Shown in pieces: positions 10,431-21,689 of a DNA stretch of 64,000 bases (the stretch's first letter is position 1; the number at the start of each line of letters is the position of its first letter). A program made the translations under genes and the position numbers. The notes below the pieces were generated by a model, which was not told the DNA's origin, searched no databases, and saw nothing but the letters and a program-made list of their open reading frames with translations. The DNA comes from Vandiemenella viatica (Eukaryota; Arthropoda; Insecta; Orthoptera; Morabidae): NCBI GenBank assembly GCA_031002005.1, contig CM061921.1:129750036-129814035 (forward strand). The letters are read 5' to 3'.

Positions 10431-11654
10431 CAGAATTTGACTAGCTGATGCCTTTAATAGAGACAGTGAGCTATATAGTGCCTGGAAACTGGACTTGGCA
10501 AAATTTTGGAGAGAGTGTCATACCGTCGTCCAGCTGTCGCCATAAGACGGCTCCACGTCAAGGTCTGCAGGCCACAGCGAATACCAACACACATACCTAC
10601 TGGCAACCAGCCTTCCAATCTCTGGGCACAGACCTCAAACAGAACTGAGCACTACAAAAGAGGTATACGGCACCTGAGCTGATGCATTAGCTGTTGGTCA
10701 GCATACCAGTACAGATGGATTCACATCTGAGAAAGATATTGAAATATTGTGTTTTTATGACAATCGGTGGTACATCCATGAAGATATATTTATGTAATAT
10801 TTATTTAACAATTGCCTTCTATGTGTGAATGAAGGATTTACCAGTGTATTACTGAAATATAATATACACTGGTTTGCTGCCAGATGACGAAGTGGACGGG
10901 TGAAACACCTGGAAGCTGGCTCAGTCTATTCTTAGACAACAACATGCAATATGAACCCCAGTAACTGGCTCACAGCAGATGGATTATTAAGCCACCCATC
11001 ACACAGTTGCGATGCTGTAGAGAGGCACTCACAGCAAGCAAGAAACTTAACCATGCTCACTGTGGTCCCCATGATAGAGCAAGGGGGAGACTGAATGTTA
11101 TACAACTGTATTGGTGCATGGCAACGGAACTGCAGTTCTGGTTGTCACAGTGCACACATGGTACCTGAGGATAACTCCAGAGCAATAAGTTATATTAGAT
11201 AACCCGTGCAAAAATTTTGTGAATAAAATAGTAAGGTTGTTGGTTTGTAATAGGATGAAAGAAGAAATGCCTCATTTGTAGCAATTGTTTATTTGTTTAG
11301 CATAATAGGTACATAACAAAATACTTACAGCATATTAGAAACAATTAGGAAACATTTTTGGATGTGTAAAACCATATGTAAGACAAACTGTCATTGATCT
11401 CAATGGAGTACAACTAACCTGACCAAAATACACACAGCATATCCATATCTTTCTGATATGTGTTGCTGCGATCATAGTCTGGAATAGGGAATAAAATGTT
11501 TTCATAGGAATTGTATAGCAAAACAGAAATGTTTCCATAATACAAAAAAATATCCGAATCACTACTTATTGCACAAAAAACACACAGTTTATTGATATCT
11601 CTGTGATATGTACAGCTGCAGTATAGTGGCTTGACTCTAAACTGTCTCATACGT
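10431..11654. other. No gene recognised
   Basis: I see no coding homology here. A 9-bp inverted repeat (ccagtgtat at 10841, atacactgg at 10864) is the only structure noted. Several short open frames look like chance. Confidence 0.5.
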
Positions 11655-12195
11655 GCAACTTTCAAAGTTATTACTTTTCCCTTTAAGGATTGAATTTAAA
11701 AAAAAATTCTTTCTTAATTTATGATGATACCTACCTGAAGACCTTGACCTTTAAAATGATACCTCATTTATTGATTTCGTTAAGGTATCAAGGGAGATAA
11801 ATGGCCTGGGTGGAGGGGGGGAGGACCACATTGTAAAAATATTGATACTTTTGCCTTATAAGGGTCAAATTCCAAAAAATTCCTTTCTTGAAATATAATG
11901 AGAACAAAGCAGAGTTCTTTATTTTTAAAACGATACCTCATTTTTCGATTTTGGTTTTGTATCAAGGGAGATAAAAGACTCGTGACAAAAATAAACACGT
12001 TATGGAAATAATGATATTATTGCCTTTTCAGAGTCAATTTATGAAAGTTCCTTTCTTAAAATGAGATGTGAACAAAGCGGAGAACTTAATATTTAATATG
12101 ATACCTCATTTATCGATTTCGATAACTTATGATAGGAGATAATGTCTTGTGACGAAAAAACACCTTGTAGAAATAATATATATGATTTCACTTGC
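11655..12195. repeat. Diverged ~170-bp tandem repeat, about three units
   Basis: The anchor gatacctcattta (and variants) recurs at 11758, 11932 and 12100, spacing 174 and 168. The following words also align in each unit: ggtatcaagggagataa, aaatattgatacttttgcct, and ttcctttcttgaaat. The units are clearly diverged. Array edges are approximate; partial units occur at both ends. No coding. Confidence 0.8.
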
Positions 12196-13539
12196 TATTG
12201 GAAACCAATATTTACTCCATAGCAATAGAAAACAAGGAAACCGAAGTTTTATATTTGTTAGTTTATTATTGCCAATTTTTATGTTGTCCTCCAGTAAGGA
12301 AAAAATTATTAACCAATGTGAGGAAGTGATTAATTGGGTGTCAAGCAATCTAATGGTTATATTGGCTCTGAAATCCACTTAAATAGCAGATATTTTGTAT
12401 GCTGAAACAGAAATAAAACAATACAATGTTCAAAATGAATGCTGGGTTTCTATGATGGCTACAAATATTGAAATAATAGCTGCAACACTTACTTGTAATA
12501 TCTCATTAATTGCAGTTATTTCAAATCTATGCTTCTCCTGTTTTTATAGCTTTAACCAGCAAATCGACGTTATTGTTTTTGAGTGCCCAGCGACATACAT
12601 TTACAACTGTTGTTTTATATTTTCCCACTGGAGAAAAACAGAATACTCAGTGATATTGGAAAGTAAGGCATACAAATAATCAGATGAGAATACAGTGGCA
12701 AATATTGCTAAACATTATGAAACATATGAACATTGTTGCTTCTCCTAAAAATAAATTAAAATTTGATTGTTACAGCAACTGTCATTTGATATGTCAACTT
12801 ACATCAACTTAATGTGTTTTTTTTTTTTCCTTTCTTATTATTAATCTCTTAATTGTTCCACACGTACATTTATAACAGTAAAAAGGGGAGTTTTCTCTAG
12901 GTTCAAAGTATTAATATCACCTCTACCTTAAATTTAAAATACAATACAAACAAAAATAAGAATAGAGGAAGGAACCAAAGATCATGGCAAGATACATATT
13001 CAAAATATTGTAATTTTAGGGAGTTGAGCAGAACACCAGGATTGACAGGAAAACAAAGGAAATGCAGTTGGTTTGATTAACAAAACAATTACACCCAAAT
13101 TTTAAATGAAAATTGAAATATATAAAAACTGTGAAACAGCAAAAAGAAAAGAAAATCAAGGTAATTTTGATTTTTTGTAACAGCAAGTGGTGGTTCCTGT
13201 TAGATCAGAAGCAGGGATGGTGTTCACCTTAAATTATATCAAATTTCCAGTATGTGATTCCAATCATATGAGCTCCATGTACAATTTTTAGATTAGAGTA
13301 GATATGTTTTCTTTGATCTTATGTGAGTATAGCCTTGGGGATGTGAAACAGTACATAGCATTAATACAAAACTTGTAATATTACCAACTACTGATTACAG
13401 TCCACATACTTAGAATGCCAAAAAATACAATCAACTTCCAGTGTTATTAAAAAAAAAAATGACAACTTCCAATATTGATTGGTATATTTGAACACAATTA
13501 CTCAAAGACTCTTGTTCACTGCTTTGTTTTAAGACAGTT

Positions 13540-13540
<1 letters not shown>
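12196..13540. other. No gene recognised
   Basis: AT-rich sequence with short open frames (for example 12149-12382 and 12395-12679, plus strand) that show no family motif I know. A T-run lies at 12818-12830. I treat it as intergenic or intronic. Confidence 0.45.

Positions 13541-13596
<56 letters not shown>
13541..13596. repeat. 56-nt poly-A tract
   Basis: An uninterrupted run of 56 adenines. Could be a retroposon tail or a slippage-expanded homopolymer. I could not identify a retroposon body upstream nor a target duplication. Confidence 0.95.
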
Positions 13597-13599
<3 letters not shown>

Positions 13600-14079
13600 C
13601 AAAAAAATTTGTGTTGCTGAATAATTTTATCATCTTCCAGATTTCAAATTCCAAAGTACATTTTTCCCTCAGTTATATTGTGTTAACAAATTTCAAGAAG
13701 AAAATTCTCTCACAAAGTAAAATGTGTTCTGAACCAAAAATTCCTTTAGTTTACATTTACGGTTGTCATCCTTTTATACATATTTTATTTTATGTGACAA
13801 GACATTCATCAAAGAAGCCCCAAAGAATTCCAACCCTCTTCATACAACCAACAGTGACTTTAACACATATAGATCTATTTATTCCCAATATTAAGGTTAT
13901 GTATCTCAGCATCAAGACTAAGTCTTCCTACCACAAAAGACAGTATGAAACAAAAGTATTGTACTGACAATGTAAATATACCAATCTTTTTAAAACACAT
14001 TTCTGTACAAGGTCTGTGGGCCTATCCTTCAAAAGCGTCCTGAAAGACATTTTTATATCTTAAATACCTTCTTTGCTTG
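13597..14079. other. No gene recognised
   Basis: Contains a 118-codon plus-strand open frame (13611-13967) with no recognisable motif and low-complexity composition; probably chance. Confidence 0.4.
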
Positions 14080-14435
14080 TGAATAACTTTTCCAGCAACG
14101 GATTATATAAGTGATCAGGGAAAATAAATCATGCCAACTTTCTTGCTTTTATATTACCTCTTCAAGCAACTGAATGTGTTGGTTCCAGTTTAAATGATTA
14201 CCTATGTATACACCCAGGAATTTTGTGCATATAATTTGATCGAATGCTTTCTTTTCAGACATCATATTATAGGAGTCTCTTTTTTTAACTGAAGTAATTG
14301 GATTTTTCCTACATAAAGTATTAATTTACAATGAACTACCTATTTCTCTTTTGGAATGTCTAAAAAAAATATCTAGATTCTCTACTCCTGGGTATTTTGA
14401 AGGTACACTAGTGTCATTTGCAAAAGCAATCTATT
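14080..14435 (-). pseudogene. LINE reverse transcriptase relic (FADD to FLGV region)
   Basis: The minus strand reads AFANDTSV at about 14430-14407 (normally FADDTS), then after damage TKFLGVYIGNHLNWNQHI at about 14235-14180, the standard segment following the catalytic box in CR1/Jockey-type LINEs. Frames are broken. Only about 350 bp survive. Confidence 0.72.
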
Positions 14436-15324
14436 TAAGAAAATCATACAAGAATCTAATTATTCTTTTTCAGTCTCATTATAACCACACAGAAACAGAG
14501 GAAAACTTTCAGCCATCGAAGACAATGATATGAGTACTGTTAAGGGAACAGCATCAGTGCCAGAAGAATCTTTAGTTTTTCATTAATTGTTTACAAGTGA
14601 TTATTAAAAGAGGAATATGTGCATGGTTGGTTGTTGTTAACCATTTCTCCCCTTGGTATTGCACAAAATGGGCCAAATAAATTCTGCATTTCAGTCACGA
14701 ACGGTTACAGAATATAAATTTTAACATTTAATTGTTAGTACCAGCATGATTCTGATATAAAGGATGGTAATTCTCACTGATTTGACATTTCAAATTATAT
14801 TCTGTTTTATTCACTTCACATGACAGAAATGAACATTTAAATACAACCACTGAACTTTATAGAGTATGATACACTACGTCTTGACCACACTACATGTGTG
14901 CATTTGCCGTTCTCAATTACAGAGCAACTGCTACTGACTACTCATATACAAGATTCCCTTCTTGTTTTCGAGTATCACCAATCCAACCGTTCATGCCTCA
15001 GTGTGATTTGCTACCACTGCCCCACAACCTGAGTAATTCTGACATTATAATATTTACTCTTATCTCAACTAAACAAAATGCTCCAATTGTGGAAACTCAG
15101 AAAAAAAAATAGGCATAGTGTTACATGACACTTTTAATGTTTATGGCTATTGGTTTATGATCAGGTGATTATACACTTGTTTCTCTTTTAACAATGTGCT
15201 TTTATTATATAGTCTGTTATACTAAAAACAAATTTAAGTTATTGACATCAAGTCAGGTGGCATCAGCAACTATGGTACGAACTGGATTCTAGCTGCATTC
15301 ATTCTTACTGACAGTTAACTCATG
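14436..15324. other. No gene recognised
   Basis: No motif seen on either strand; only short open frames. Confidence 0.4.
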
Positions 15325-15520
15325 GCCAACAGTAATGAAACTAAGGAAAATGTAAACGGCTTTTAGGCAATATTAATGACAAAGGAAAGGGAAAATGACT
15401 CATCACTCACCAAAGTGGAAGGCTGTGAAGAGTGAAAAACATACATGATGAACACAAATGTGTACAGTATTTTGGTTTTCACCTTATTTATTTTATAGGA
15501 AATGAGTCACGTGGTTCCGG
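15325..15520. repeat. Repeat shared with 26705-26900, flanking the Penelope-like element
   Basis: Aligns over about 200 bp with 26705-26900; shared words include ggaaagggaaaatgactcat and cactcaccaaag, then a later atgagtca. It lies about 170 bp beyond the coding end of the Penelope-like element, so it may be part of that element's terminal repeat (inference). Confidence 0.65.
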
Positions 15521-15702
15521 AGGTGAGCACACACCAAAGTTTAACATGTGTCTGAGTGAATTATCGATATGTTGGGAAAGACTGAGATGTTATACATAAA
15601 TATATATATCACAGATGGTGATAAAATTAATAATGTAACAAAAGGGTATGGAGTGTTACAGGGAACAATAAATAAATAAATTTGGAAGAAATTTGTAACT
15701 AG

Positions 15703-16821
15703 TTAAATGATAACAATGATAATACTAATAATAATGAGTAATGGGTGAAAAGGTGGAATTTTATCAGTGGTTGAGGCCAGGTGGGTGTTGGTATCTAGGA
15801 TATTTTGGTACGCCAATTCCTGTCTCCTAAGTTCTGAAGCGGCGGTGGTTTCGGGGAAAACTCTGATAGCTCTCATGGTGAAACAGTCATTGAGATTGTT
15901 AGAATTGTGGTGATTGGCATGTTCTGGTTCTGAGAGGTATAAGTTGCGGGTGTGGATTGTTTGTCTGTGGCCTTTCATTCTGACCAAGAGTTGTTGTGAA
16001 ATCAGGCCTACATAGGAACTAGTGCAGTGGTGGCAGATTAGCTGGTATATGATATGTGTTCTAGAGCTAATGGCATGGCCAATGATGGGGAAGGTTTCCC
16101 TTATAGTCAGGTTAGAATACATTCTAGTGGGAGGATGCATATTAGAGGTGTCACAGTGTGGTCTGTCGCATGGAAATGACGCACATGATGTTTTTGGAGA
16201 GTCTGATGGAGGGTATTTGTGAACCAAGATGTTTTTGAGGTTAGGTTGTCTGCTGAAACATGTACGGTGGACAGTTGGTAGAATTTTTGGTAGAAGAATG
16301 AGCATTTCTGGAAAGGAGCGAAGGAAGTCATGCCCCTGTTGTAAGATTTGACTGATGGACTCGAGGCCAGGAGAGAACTGGGTGACAAATGCAGGGGTAT
16401 TGTTGGGTTTAATAGGTGCCAGGCAATAGTAGTTACATGGAGGGTGGGTGATCACATGGGAGATTTGTTTATGTACAAGATCTGCTGGGTAAGAGCAGGA
16501 AATAAAGGCTTTGGATAGGTTCTGGGAGTACTGGAAGAGGGATTCAGCATCAGAACAGATAGGTATGCCATGGATAGCAAGGCTGCAGGGGAGGGAATGT
16601 TTGGAATGGAATGGGTGGCAACTGTTAAAATGTAGATATTGATCTAGATTAGTTGGTTTGATTGAGACAGAGGTGTGAAGGGCACTTTGCCTGAGCGTGA
16701 TGTCAACATTGAGGAACATGATGTGCGTGTGAGAGTAGATCCAGGTGAAATCAATGAAATGACTATTGTTAAGGGAATCAAGAAATTCTAGGAGTTGGGT
16801 TTCACTGTGGGTCCAGATCAT
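15703..16821 (-). pseudogene. Penelope-like RT C-terminus plus GIY-YIG domain
   Basis: A 372-codon frame opening MIWTHSETQLLEFLDSLN, the segment just after the catalytic YIDD box. Residues 30-65 hold the thumb-type region (HIMFLNVDITL, NLDQYLHFNS). A cysteine cluster CASFPCDRPHC lies near 213-223, then the GIY-YIG-like region at about 256-320: HIIYQLICHHC, SSYVGL, LLVRMKGHRQ. The first GIY tyrosine region reads IIYQL, the second YVG, and the downstream arginine and histidine are present. The frame ends in an isoleucine-rich tail that is likely outside the original protein. Confidence 0.88.
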
Positions 16822-16828
16822 AAATATA

Positions 16829-17565
16829 TCATCTATGTATCTGAACGACAGTAGGTTTAGGGGAGATGTGGTTCAGGAAATGTTCCTTCAGACGACAGAG
16901 GAACAGATTGGCATAGGACGGGGCCATGTGGGTGCCAATAGCAGTGCTGCAAATCTGGTGATATATTCTAGAATTGAAGGTGAAAAAGTTTTCAGAGAGA
17001 ATTAGTTGAGCCAAGGATTAAAGGAAGTATGAACTTGGACTGCTGTGTGGGGGTCACAGATCTAGGAAGTGTTCCAGGGCATTGAGGCTCTGACAGTGGG
17101 GAATGTTGGTACAGAAGGAAGTTACATCAATACAGACTAGGAAGGAGTCTGGGGGTAGAGGTGTGTGGAATATGGATAGAAGTTCAAGGAAGTGTGGGGT
17201 ATCTTTGACATTGGAGGGAAGACTCTGTACAAAGAGTTGGAGATATTGATCCACCAAGGCTGAAATCCGTTCAGTGGGTGACCCATATGCCACAAATATA
17301 GGTCATCCTGGATTGCCAATCTTGTGGATCTTGGGATGAAGGTACAGGGTGGGTATGTGGGGATTCTGGGGAGTTAGGAGTGAGATGGACTTTGGAGAGA
17401 GCCTTGTAAGGGGCCCTGCAGTTCGTAGCACATGGAGTTGGTGGGATCTAAAGGGTGTGGACGGTAGGTGTTTGCGTCAGACAGCTGTCTCATGGCCTCA
17501 GCCTCATAGTCATGTGGATATACTATTGGAGAACCAGGTGGGTTGTGGGAAATGGAAAACATGAA
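16829..17565 (-). pseudogene. Penelope-like reverse transcriptase core
   Basis: Three minus-strand frames supply the reverse transcriptase fingers and palm: 17562-17374 (QLSDANTYRPHPLDPTNS), 17293-17054 (GSPTERIS, FLVCIDVTSFCTNIPH) and 17014-16829 (NFFTFNSRIYHQ, AIGTHMAPSYANLF). The catalytic YIDD lies across the frame break at about 16850-16820. Stops between the pieces make it inactive. 17566-17790 probably holds the N-terminal part. Confidence 0.82.
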
Positions 17566-17795
17566 GGATGGGTGAATTTGTGGAAGGCAACCTGAAACTG
17601 GGAGTTTTTGGAATATTTATGGAGAGGAAAGACTGAAGAAACAGTATGTGAGAGTTTAGTCTGGCGAGATGTGAAGCATGAAAATGGTAGCGGGACAGAT
17701 AGCTTTCAGAAAGCAACATGATGGCAGAAACTGATGAGGATCGTAAAGCTACCCACTTAGTGATACACAATCGGGTGAAATAACAATTAACAACT

Positions 17796-18057
17796 GGGGG
17801 GGGGGGGGGACTTGAAAGGCCTTCAAAGGCAGGTGCTTTATGTCTCTCAACAGCAAGGTCTTTAGAGACGGGAAAGGATGGGGGCAGGGAATGGGAAGGA
17901 ATTCGGCCATGGCCTTTTGAAGGAAGAATCCCGGCATTTGCCTGGAGTGATTTGGGAAACCATGGAAAACCCAATCTGGATGCGCGGACGGGGATTCGAA
18001 CCGCCGTCCTCCCGAATGCGAGGCCAGAATGCTATCCGTTACACCACCATGCTCGGT
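17796..18057 (-). repeat. tRNA-derived SINE, near full length
   Basis: On the minus strand it starts with the tRNA-like head at about 18057 (gagcatggtggtgtaacgg, B box GGTTCGAATCC near 17995), then the shared body and the tail words cctttcccgtctcta and gacataaag, ending in a C-run. Possible target duplication caattaac (17784) and caatcaac (18060). The head resembles a tRNA but is decayed and is not a tRNA gene. Confidence 0.85.
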
Positions 18058-18369
18058 TGCAATCAACTAAATAAAAGAGGTCCTGTTAGGCTTTGGAGAG
18101 TTATTTAAATAAAAATCGCGAAGGTGAAAACATTTCAGATAATAATTGAATGCAGGTAAGGTGTTATAAAAAACAAACATTTATAGCTTAATTTTCGAAA
18201 GAAAATAATAATCAAGAAAAAAAAACAAAGAATATTAAATGGACTTACTAATGTTAGAGCCAATGTGAAGAACACCGAGGAATCGGACTATATAAGAAAC
18301 TTACCTGCTCCAGAGGCCAAACAGTATTGTACAATGGACTTATAGCAGAATAAACGAACAAAGAATGAA
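18058..18369. other. No gene recognised
   Basis: AT-rich spacer between a SINE and an acidic coding-like stretch. Nothing identified. Confidence 0.4.
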
Positions 18370-18657
18370 CGAATAGAGAATGAATGAATAGAAAATGGAT
18401 GTGACCTACAAGAAAATGAAATACAAAAGGATGAGAATAACTTACAAGATGAGAATGACATACAGAGGAGGGAAAATAATATGCAAATAGATGATAATAA
18501 TTTTTCCAAAGGAAATAAAGATGACAATGAAAACAATAGCTACTGGAAAGTAAGTGGTAGTGAAAGAGAAGAAAATGGGGATAATATTGCAGAAAGAGAA
18601 GACACACAAGCAAATTACAGAAAGCGGAAAGACAAACTATTCACGGAAATAATCAGA
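18370..18657 (+). other. Acidic, asparagine-rich coding-like stretch, unidentified
   Basis: The plus-strand frame in phase with 18481 is open except for one TGA at 18385 and reads a repetitive pattern of glutamate, asparagine and aspartate (for example LQENEIQKDENNLQDEND), ending QANYRKRKDKLFTEI where a SINE interrupts it. After the SINE the frame meets stops at once. I do not recognise the family. It may be the linker of a dead transposon protein or simple purine-rich sequence. Confidence 0.3.
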
Positions 18658-18914
18658 TTTTTTTTTTTTTTTTTTTTTTTTAACTGCTTAACCTCTCCTA
18701 TAACAACTAGGTGTTTAGAGACGGGAAAGGATGGGGGGCAAGGAATGGGAAGGAATTCGGCCATGGCCTTTTGAAGGAAGCATCCCAGCATTCACCTGGA
18801 GTGATTTGGGGAAACCATCGAAAACCCAAATCTGGATGCCCGGACGGGGATTCGAACCGCCATCCTCCCGAATGCGAGGCCAGAACATTAGCCGTTACAC
18901 CACCATGCTCGGTG
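18658..18914 (-). repeat. tRNA-derived SINE, full length, with target duplication
   Basis: Minus-strand SINE with head at about 18913 (gagcatggtggtgtaacgg), B box near 18853, body and a poly-A tail (T-run at 18658-18680 on the plus strand). Flanked by the 10-bp direct repeat aataatcaga (18648-18657 and 18915-18924), as expected for target-primed insertion. Best preserved copy of the family here. Confidence 0.92.
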
Positions 18915-18924
18915 AATAATCAGA

Positions 18925-19299
18925 AGATGATAGAGAGTAAGAAGTCAAGAAACACTGTCACATGACTAGGGAAGAAATGGAATGTAATATGTAGAAGAAT
19001 ATATAAAAGAAAGCTGCTAAAGGGATTAAATCTATACAGGGAAGGAAAAAATTTTCTGAAGCATAAGGAAAGTATTATGAAAAAAAGTGGAAAATAACAT
19101 TTAATGTTACTCCCGTAAAATATTGTGAGTTAGGGTGATTGTTAACGAATTGGAGTGTTTAAGGCATCTCCCACCAGAGCAATCAGTTTTTTCTTACTAT
19201 GTCTCATTAGTAGTGCATTATCTACATTATGGATTGGTCGGTTATTTATATTCAAAGTAGATAAACCATATTACTCGGAACGAAGGTTTATTTTACACG
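18925..19299. other. No gene recognised
   Basis: No family motif on either strand. Purine-rich at its start, as in the stretch before the SINE. Confidence 0.4.
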
Positions 19300-19471
19300 A
19301 ATTCACGCCTAACAATAGAAGAAATAGTTTGAACAATGGGCTTCCTGTGATCCATTGATCAAAGCGCTCCAGTCGGCCGCGCCATTCCATTGGGCTTAGT
19401 CGATGATTACGCTGTGTTTCTGCATGTTATTAGTGATTTGTGTGTTGATATTGCTTGTGGCGAGCCTCAAG
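19300..19471 (+). other. Candidate non-coding first exon and promoter
   Basis: A local cluster of CpG dinucleotides (gctccagtcggccgcgccat near 19368) in otherwise AT-rich DNA is followed by a strong splice donor, CAAG|GTAAGT, with exon end at 19471. No transposon motif was seen from 19145 to 20260. This pattern fits a promoter with a 5' untranslated exon reading rightwards, but there is no coding evidence and the start is not defined. Confidence 0.25.
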
Positions 19472-20284
19472 GTAAGTTTATGCATGATTTTTCTGTGATA
19501 CATTAGCATCATAAAAACAGAGTGAGATTGTTTTTATTTTAAAAAAATTACTGATTCAATTTCATGTTGAGTTTTAGTTAATTATACCGCATTATACCGA
19601 TCTCTTACTATATTTATTTGAAAGAGCTGCTTATTAGCTACAAGAAATACCTTCATTTGTTTGCGCATATTTGCGACACCCATACAACTTTTCTTTAATT
19701 TCAGCATGACTGCACAAATTTCGCGTACAGAATTTTTTGACATATGGTTTGCTAACGCAAAACAATCAATCTCTAACTTTCAAGTTAAATATAAATGAGT
19801 CTCAAATTGAAGCCGTTACATTTTTAAGCTCAGCAGAATAAAAGTCAGTTTTTTTTTTCTATAGTTAGCCCCACAAGTAAGGCATCTATTTTTGATAATT
19901 TCCGCTGTAGGCTTTTACAAATTGTTCTCAATTTTGTATTAAAAATGAAAGTTCATTAATAACAAGAAATGACCAGCAACAAACAATAAAAATAGTTGAA
20001 AACTTGGATAATACGAAACGCTCGATTTCCAGCCGCAGCATTTACAGACGTGTGATGTCACTCAAGCGGCCACCAATCCTAGAGCGTTTTCTGTCACGTG
20101 ACCAGAGGTAACAAAAGTATAATTTTTATTTCACTTTTTTATTAAAAATAATCCACTTTTATTTTCAAAATCGAAAAAATTAGCTTCCTGAAGCATTAAT
20201 CTACGAGAATGAGTTCAATTTATAGTATTTTTTTAATACTGTCAAATAGCCTATTACGAGTGAAGTTAATGCCGGCCGTGAAAG
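19472..20284. other. Non-repetitive, partly CpG-rich stretch; no gene recognised
   Basis: No transposon motifs. A second CpG-containing patch at about 20015-20115 includes a CACGTG hexamer (20095) and tgatgtcactc (20053). May be regulatory sequence linked to the candidate exon at 19300-19471; this is speculation. Confidence 0.3.
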
Positions 20285-21317
20285 CCTACATTGTATGATC
20301 AGTATGGTTTTAGGCAAAAATATTCATGTGAATCTCGTTTAGTGGCCTCTATGCATGATATTTCAGATGAAATGGACAAGGGTGGCCACACTGATCGTAT
20401 TGCACTAGATCTTTCTAAGGCATTTGACAAAGTGAGCCATAAAATGGCAGTAACTGAGGTAAAAACCATTGGAGTGGATGAAAAGGTGATTTGTTAGGTA
20501 GAAGAATTCTTAAAAGGTAGAAAGCAAAGAATTAAGACAGAAACTGCAGCATCAAAAGAAGTGGAAGTGAAAGTGTGAGTGCCACAAAGTAAGGTATTAG
20601 GGCCAATGTTATTCATTATTCTAATGAATAATTGTGTGAATAGTTTGCAGTAAGAATTTAGACTGTTTTGCAGATGGCTCAGTGTTATATAAAAGGATCA
20701 AAATGGGAGAAGACTAAACGAATGCAGGGTAACATGGACAGATCAACTTGGGATGAAGATAAATGCAAAGAAGAGCAAGCATATTAGGTACCGAAATAAA
20801 AAAAAACTAAATATGTATTACGATTATCAGGTAGGGATGGAACTGCCTGCAGAAGACTTGAAATAATTGGGCAGATGGTAGGAAACATTCTCAACATCCC
20901 TCATTTATAGGAGAGAGACTGATGAGGGGAGGTACCAGGCAAGTGAAGGAAATGAGTTACAAAACTTTGGTCACACCATTCCTCAAATATGGTGGTGTAG
21001 TATGGAACCCACATTTTGCAGAACACAATCAGTAACTGATATGATAAAGGAGCTGGAATGGGGTTCATTGGAAGACAGGAGGAGGGTGAAGATGGTCATT
21101 TGAGTGTATGAGATTTATATTGGTGATGGGTGTGGAAATATATTGATCGAAAAATTAAGATTGGTGCATAGGGCACTCAATTTTAGGCAAGTGTGGAAAG
21201 TTTTCTTTTTTAGGTAAGGAAGTCAGAGATTGGAATAAATTACCATGGGAAGTTACAAATGATAAACCAAAAATGCTGAAAGAACTTGAAATTAAAATTC
21301 ATAGACAACAAAAGTAG
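20285..21317 (+). pseudogene. LINE reverse transcriptase relic, CR1/L2-like
   Basis: The plus strand reads DQYGFRQKYSCESRLVASMH, ALDLSKAFDKVSHKM and, with stops, VEEFLKGRKQRIK and VPQSKVLGPMLFII; a degraded catalytic box follows at about 20670 (tgttttgcagatggctcag). Later words (KEVRDWNKLPWEVTND near 21225) match the C-terminal end. About 1 kb survives, full of stops. Flanks and target duplication not identified. Confidence 0.75.
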
Positions 21318-21569
21318 ATGTGTACAAGAAAGGGGGAAACTACCACTGAAGCATGCACTCCTTCACAATGAAATTAAATATACTCTGTGTTAATCTCAAG
21401 TTTCGCTATAAAACAATACCAGACATTCTGGGAACGATTAAATCAGTAAATCTTTGTGAAGATACTAGAGTACACAAAAATTACAGTATTGCTAACATTT
21501 TCATAAATCAAAATAAACTGGAGTAGTATACAACAGCTCCAATGCACAGTAATATTGTGTATCTTTTCC

Positions 21570-21596
21570 AAATAATATAATAATAATAATAATAAT
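21570..21596. repeat. (AAT)n microsatellite
   Basis: Trinucleotide run of aat units with one interruption. Confidence 0.9.
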
Positions 21597-21689
21597 CTCA
21601 AATAAAAAAGTTATGTTATATGAATTTTAAAAAAAGTAATCGACTAATGATTGCGGCTTGAACTATTATATTTAAATGTCAAGTGGATA

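Larger units (their letters stand above)
15690..17790 (-). mobile_element. Penelope-like element with GIY-YIG endonuclease
   Basis: Minus-strand remnant running from N-terminal reverse transcriptase sequence near 17790 to the end of a GIY-YIG domain near 15703. Penelope-like elements are retroelements that join a telomerase-like reverse transcriptase to a GIY-YIG nuclease. Motif order fits: YEAEAMRQLSDANTYRPHP, GSPTERISALVDQYL, VCIDVTSFCTNIPH, TAIGTHMAPSYANLF, YIDDIFM (frameshifted), then GIY-YIG. A SINE (17796-18057) abuts the 5' side. At least three frame breaks. Confidence 0.88.

Noticed and set aside
12149..12679. Two consecutive plus-strand open frames (77 and 94 codons) as a small membrane protein gene
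   Set aside because: Hydrophobic runs reflect AT-rich codons; no homology, and the first overlaps the end of the tandem repeat.
15390..15430. Hammerhead-ribozyme-like text near the Penelope-like element (minus strand gtgatgagtcatttt)
   Set aside because: Penelope-like elements can carry hammerhead motifs, but the core here reads GTGATGA instead of CTGATGA and no GAAA box or closing stems were found in either copy.
17985..18057. tRNA gene on the minus strand
   Set aside because: It has A- and B-box-like sequences, but the stems are decayed and it is fused to a SINE body present in several copies; it is a SINE head.
18254..18613. 119-codon minus-strand frame rich in F, S and Y
   Set aside because: It is the mirror of the purine-rich acidic stretch on the plus strand and shows no motif.
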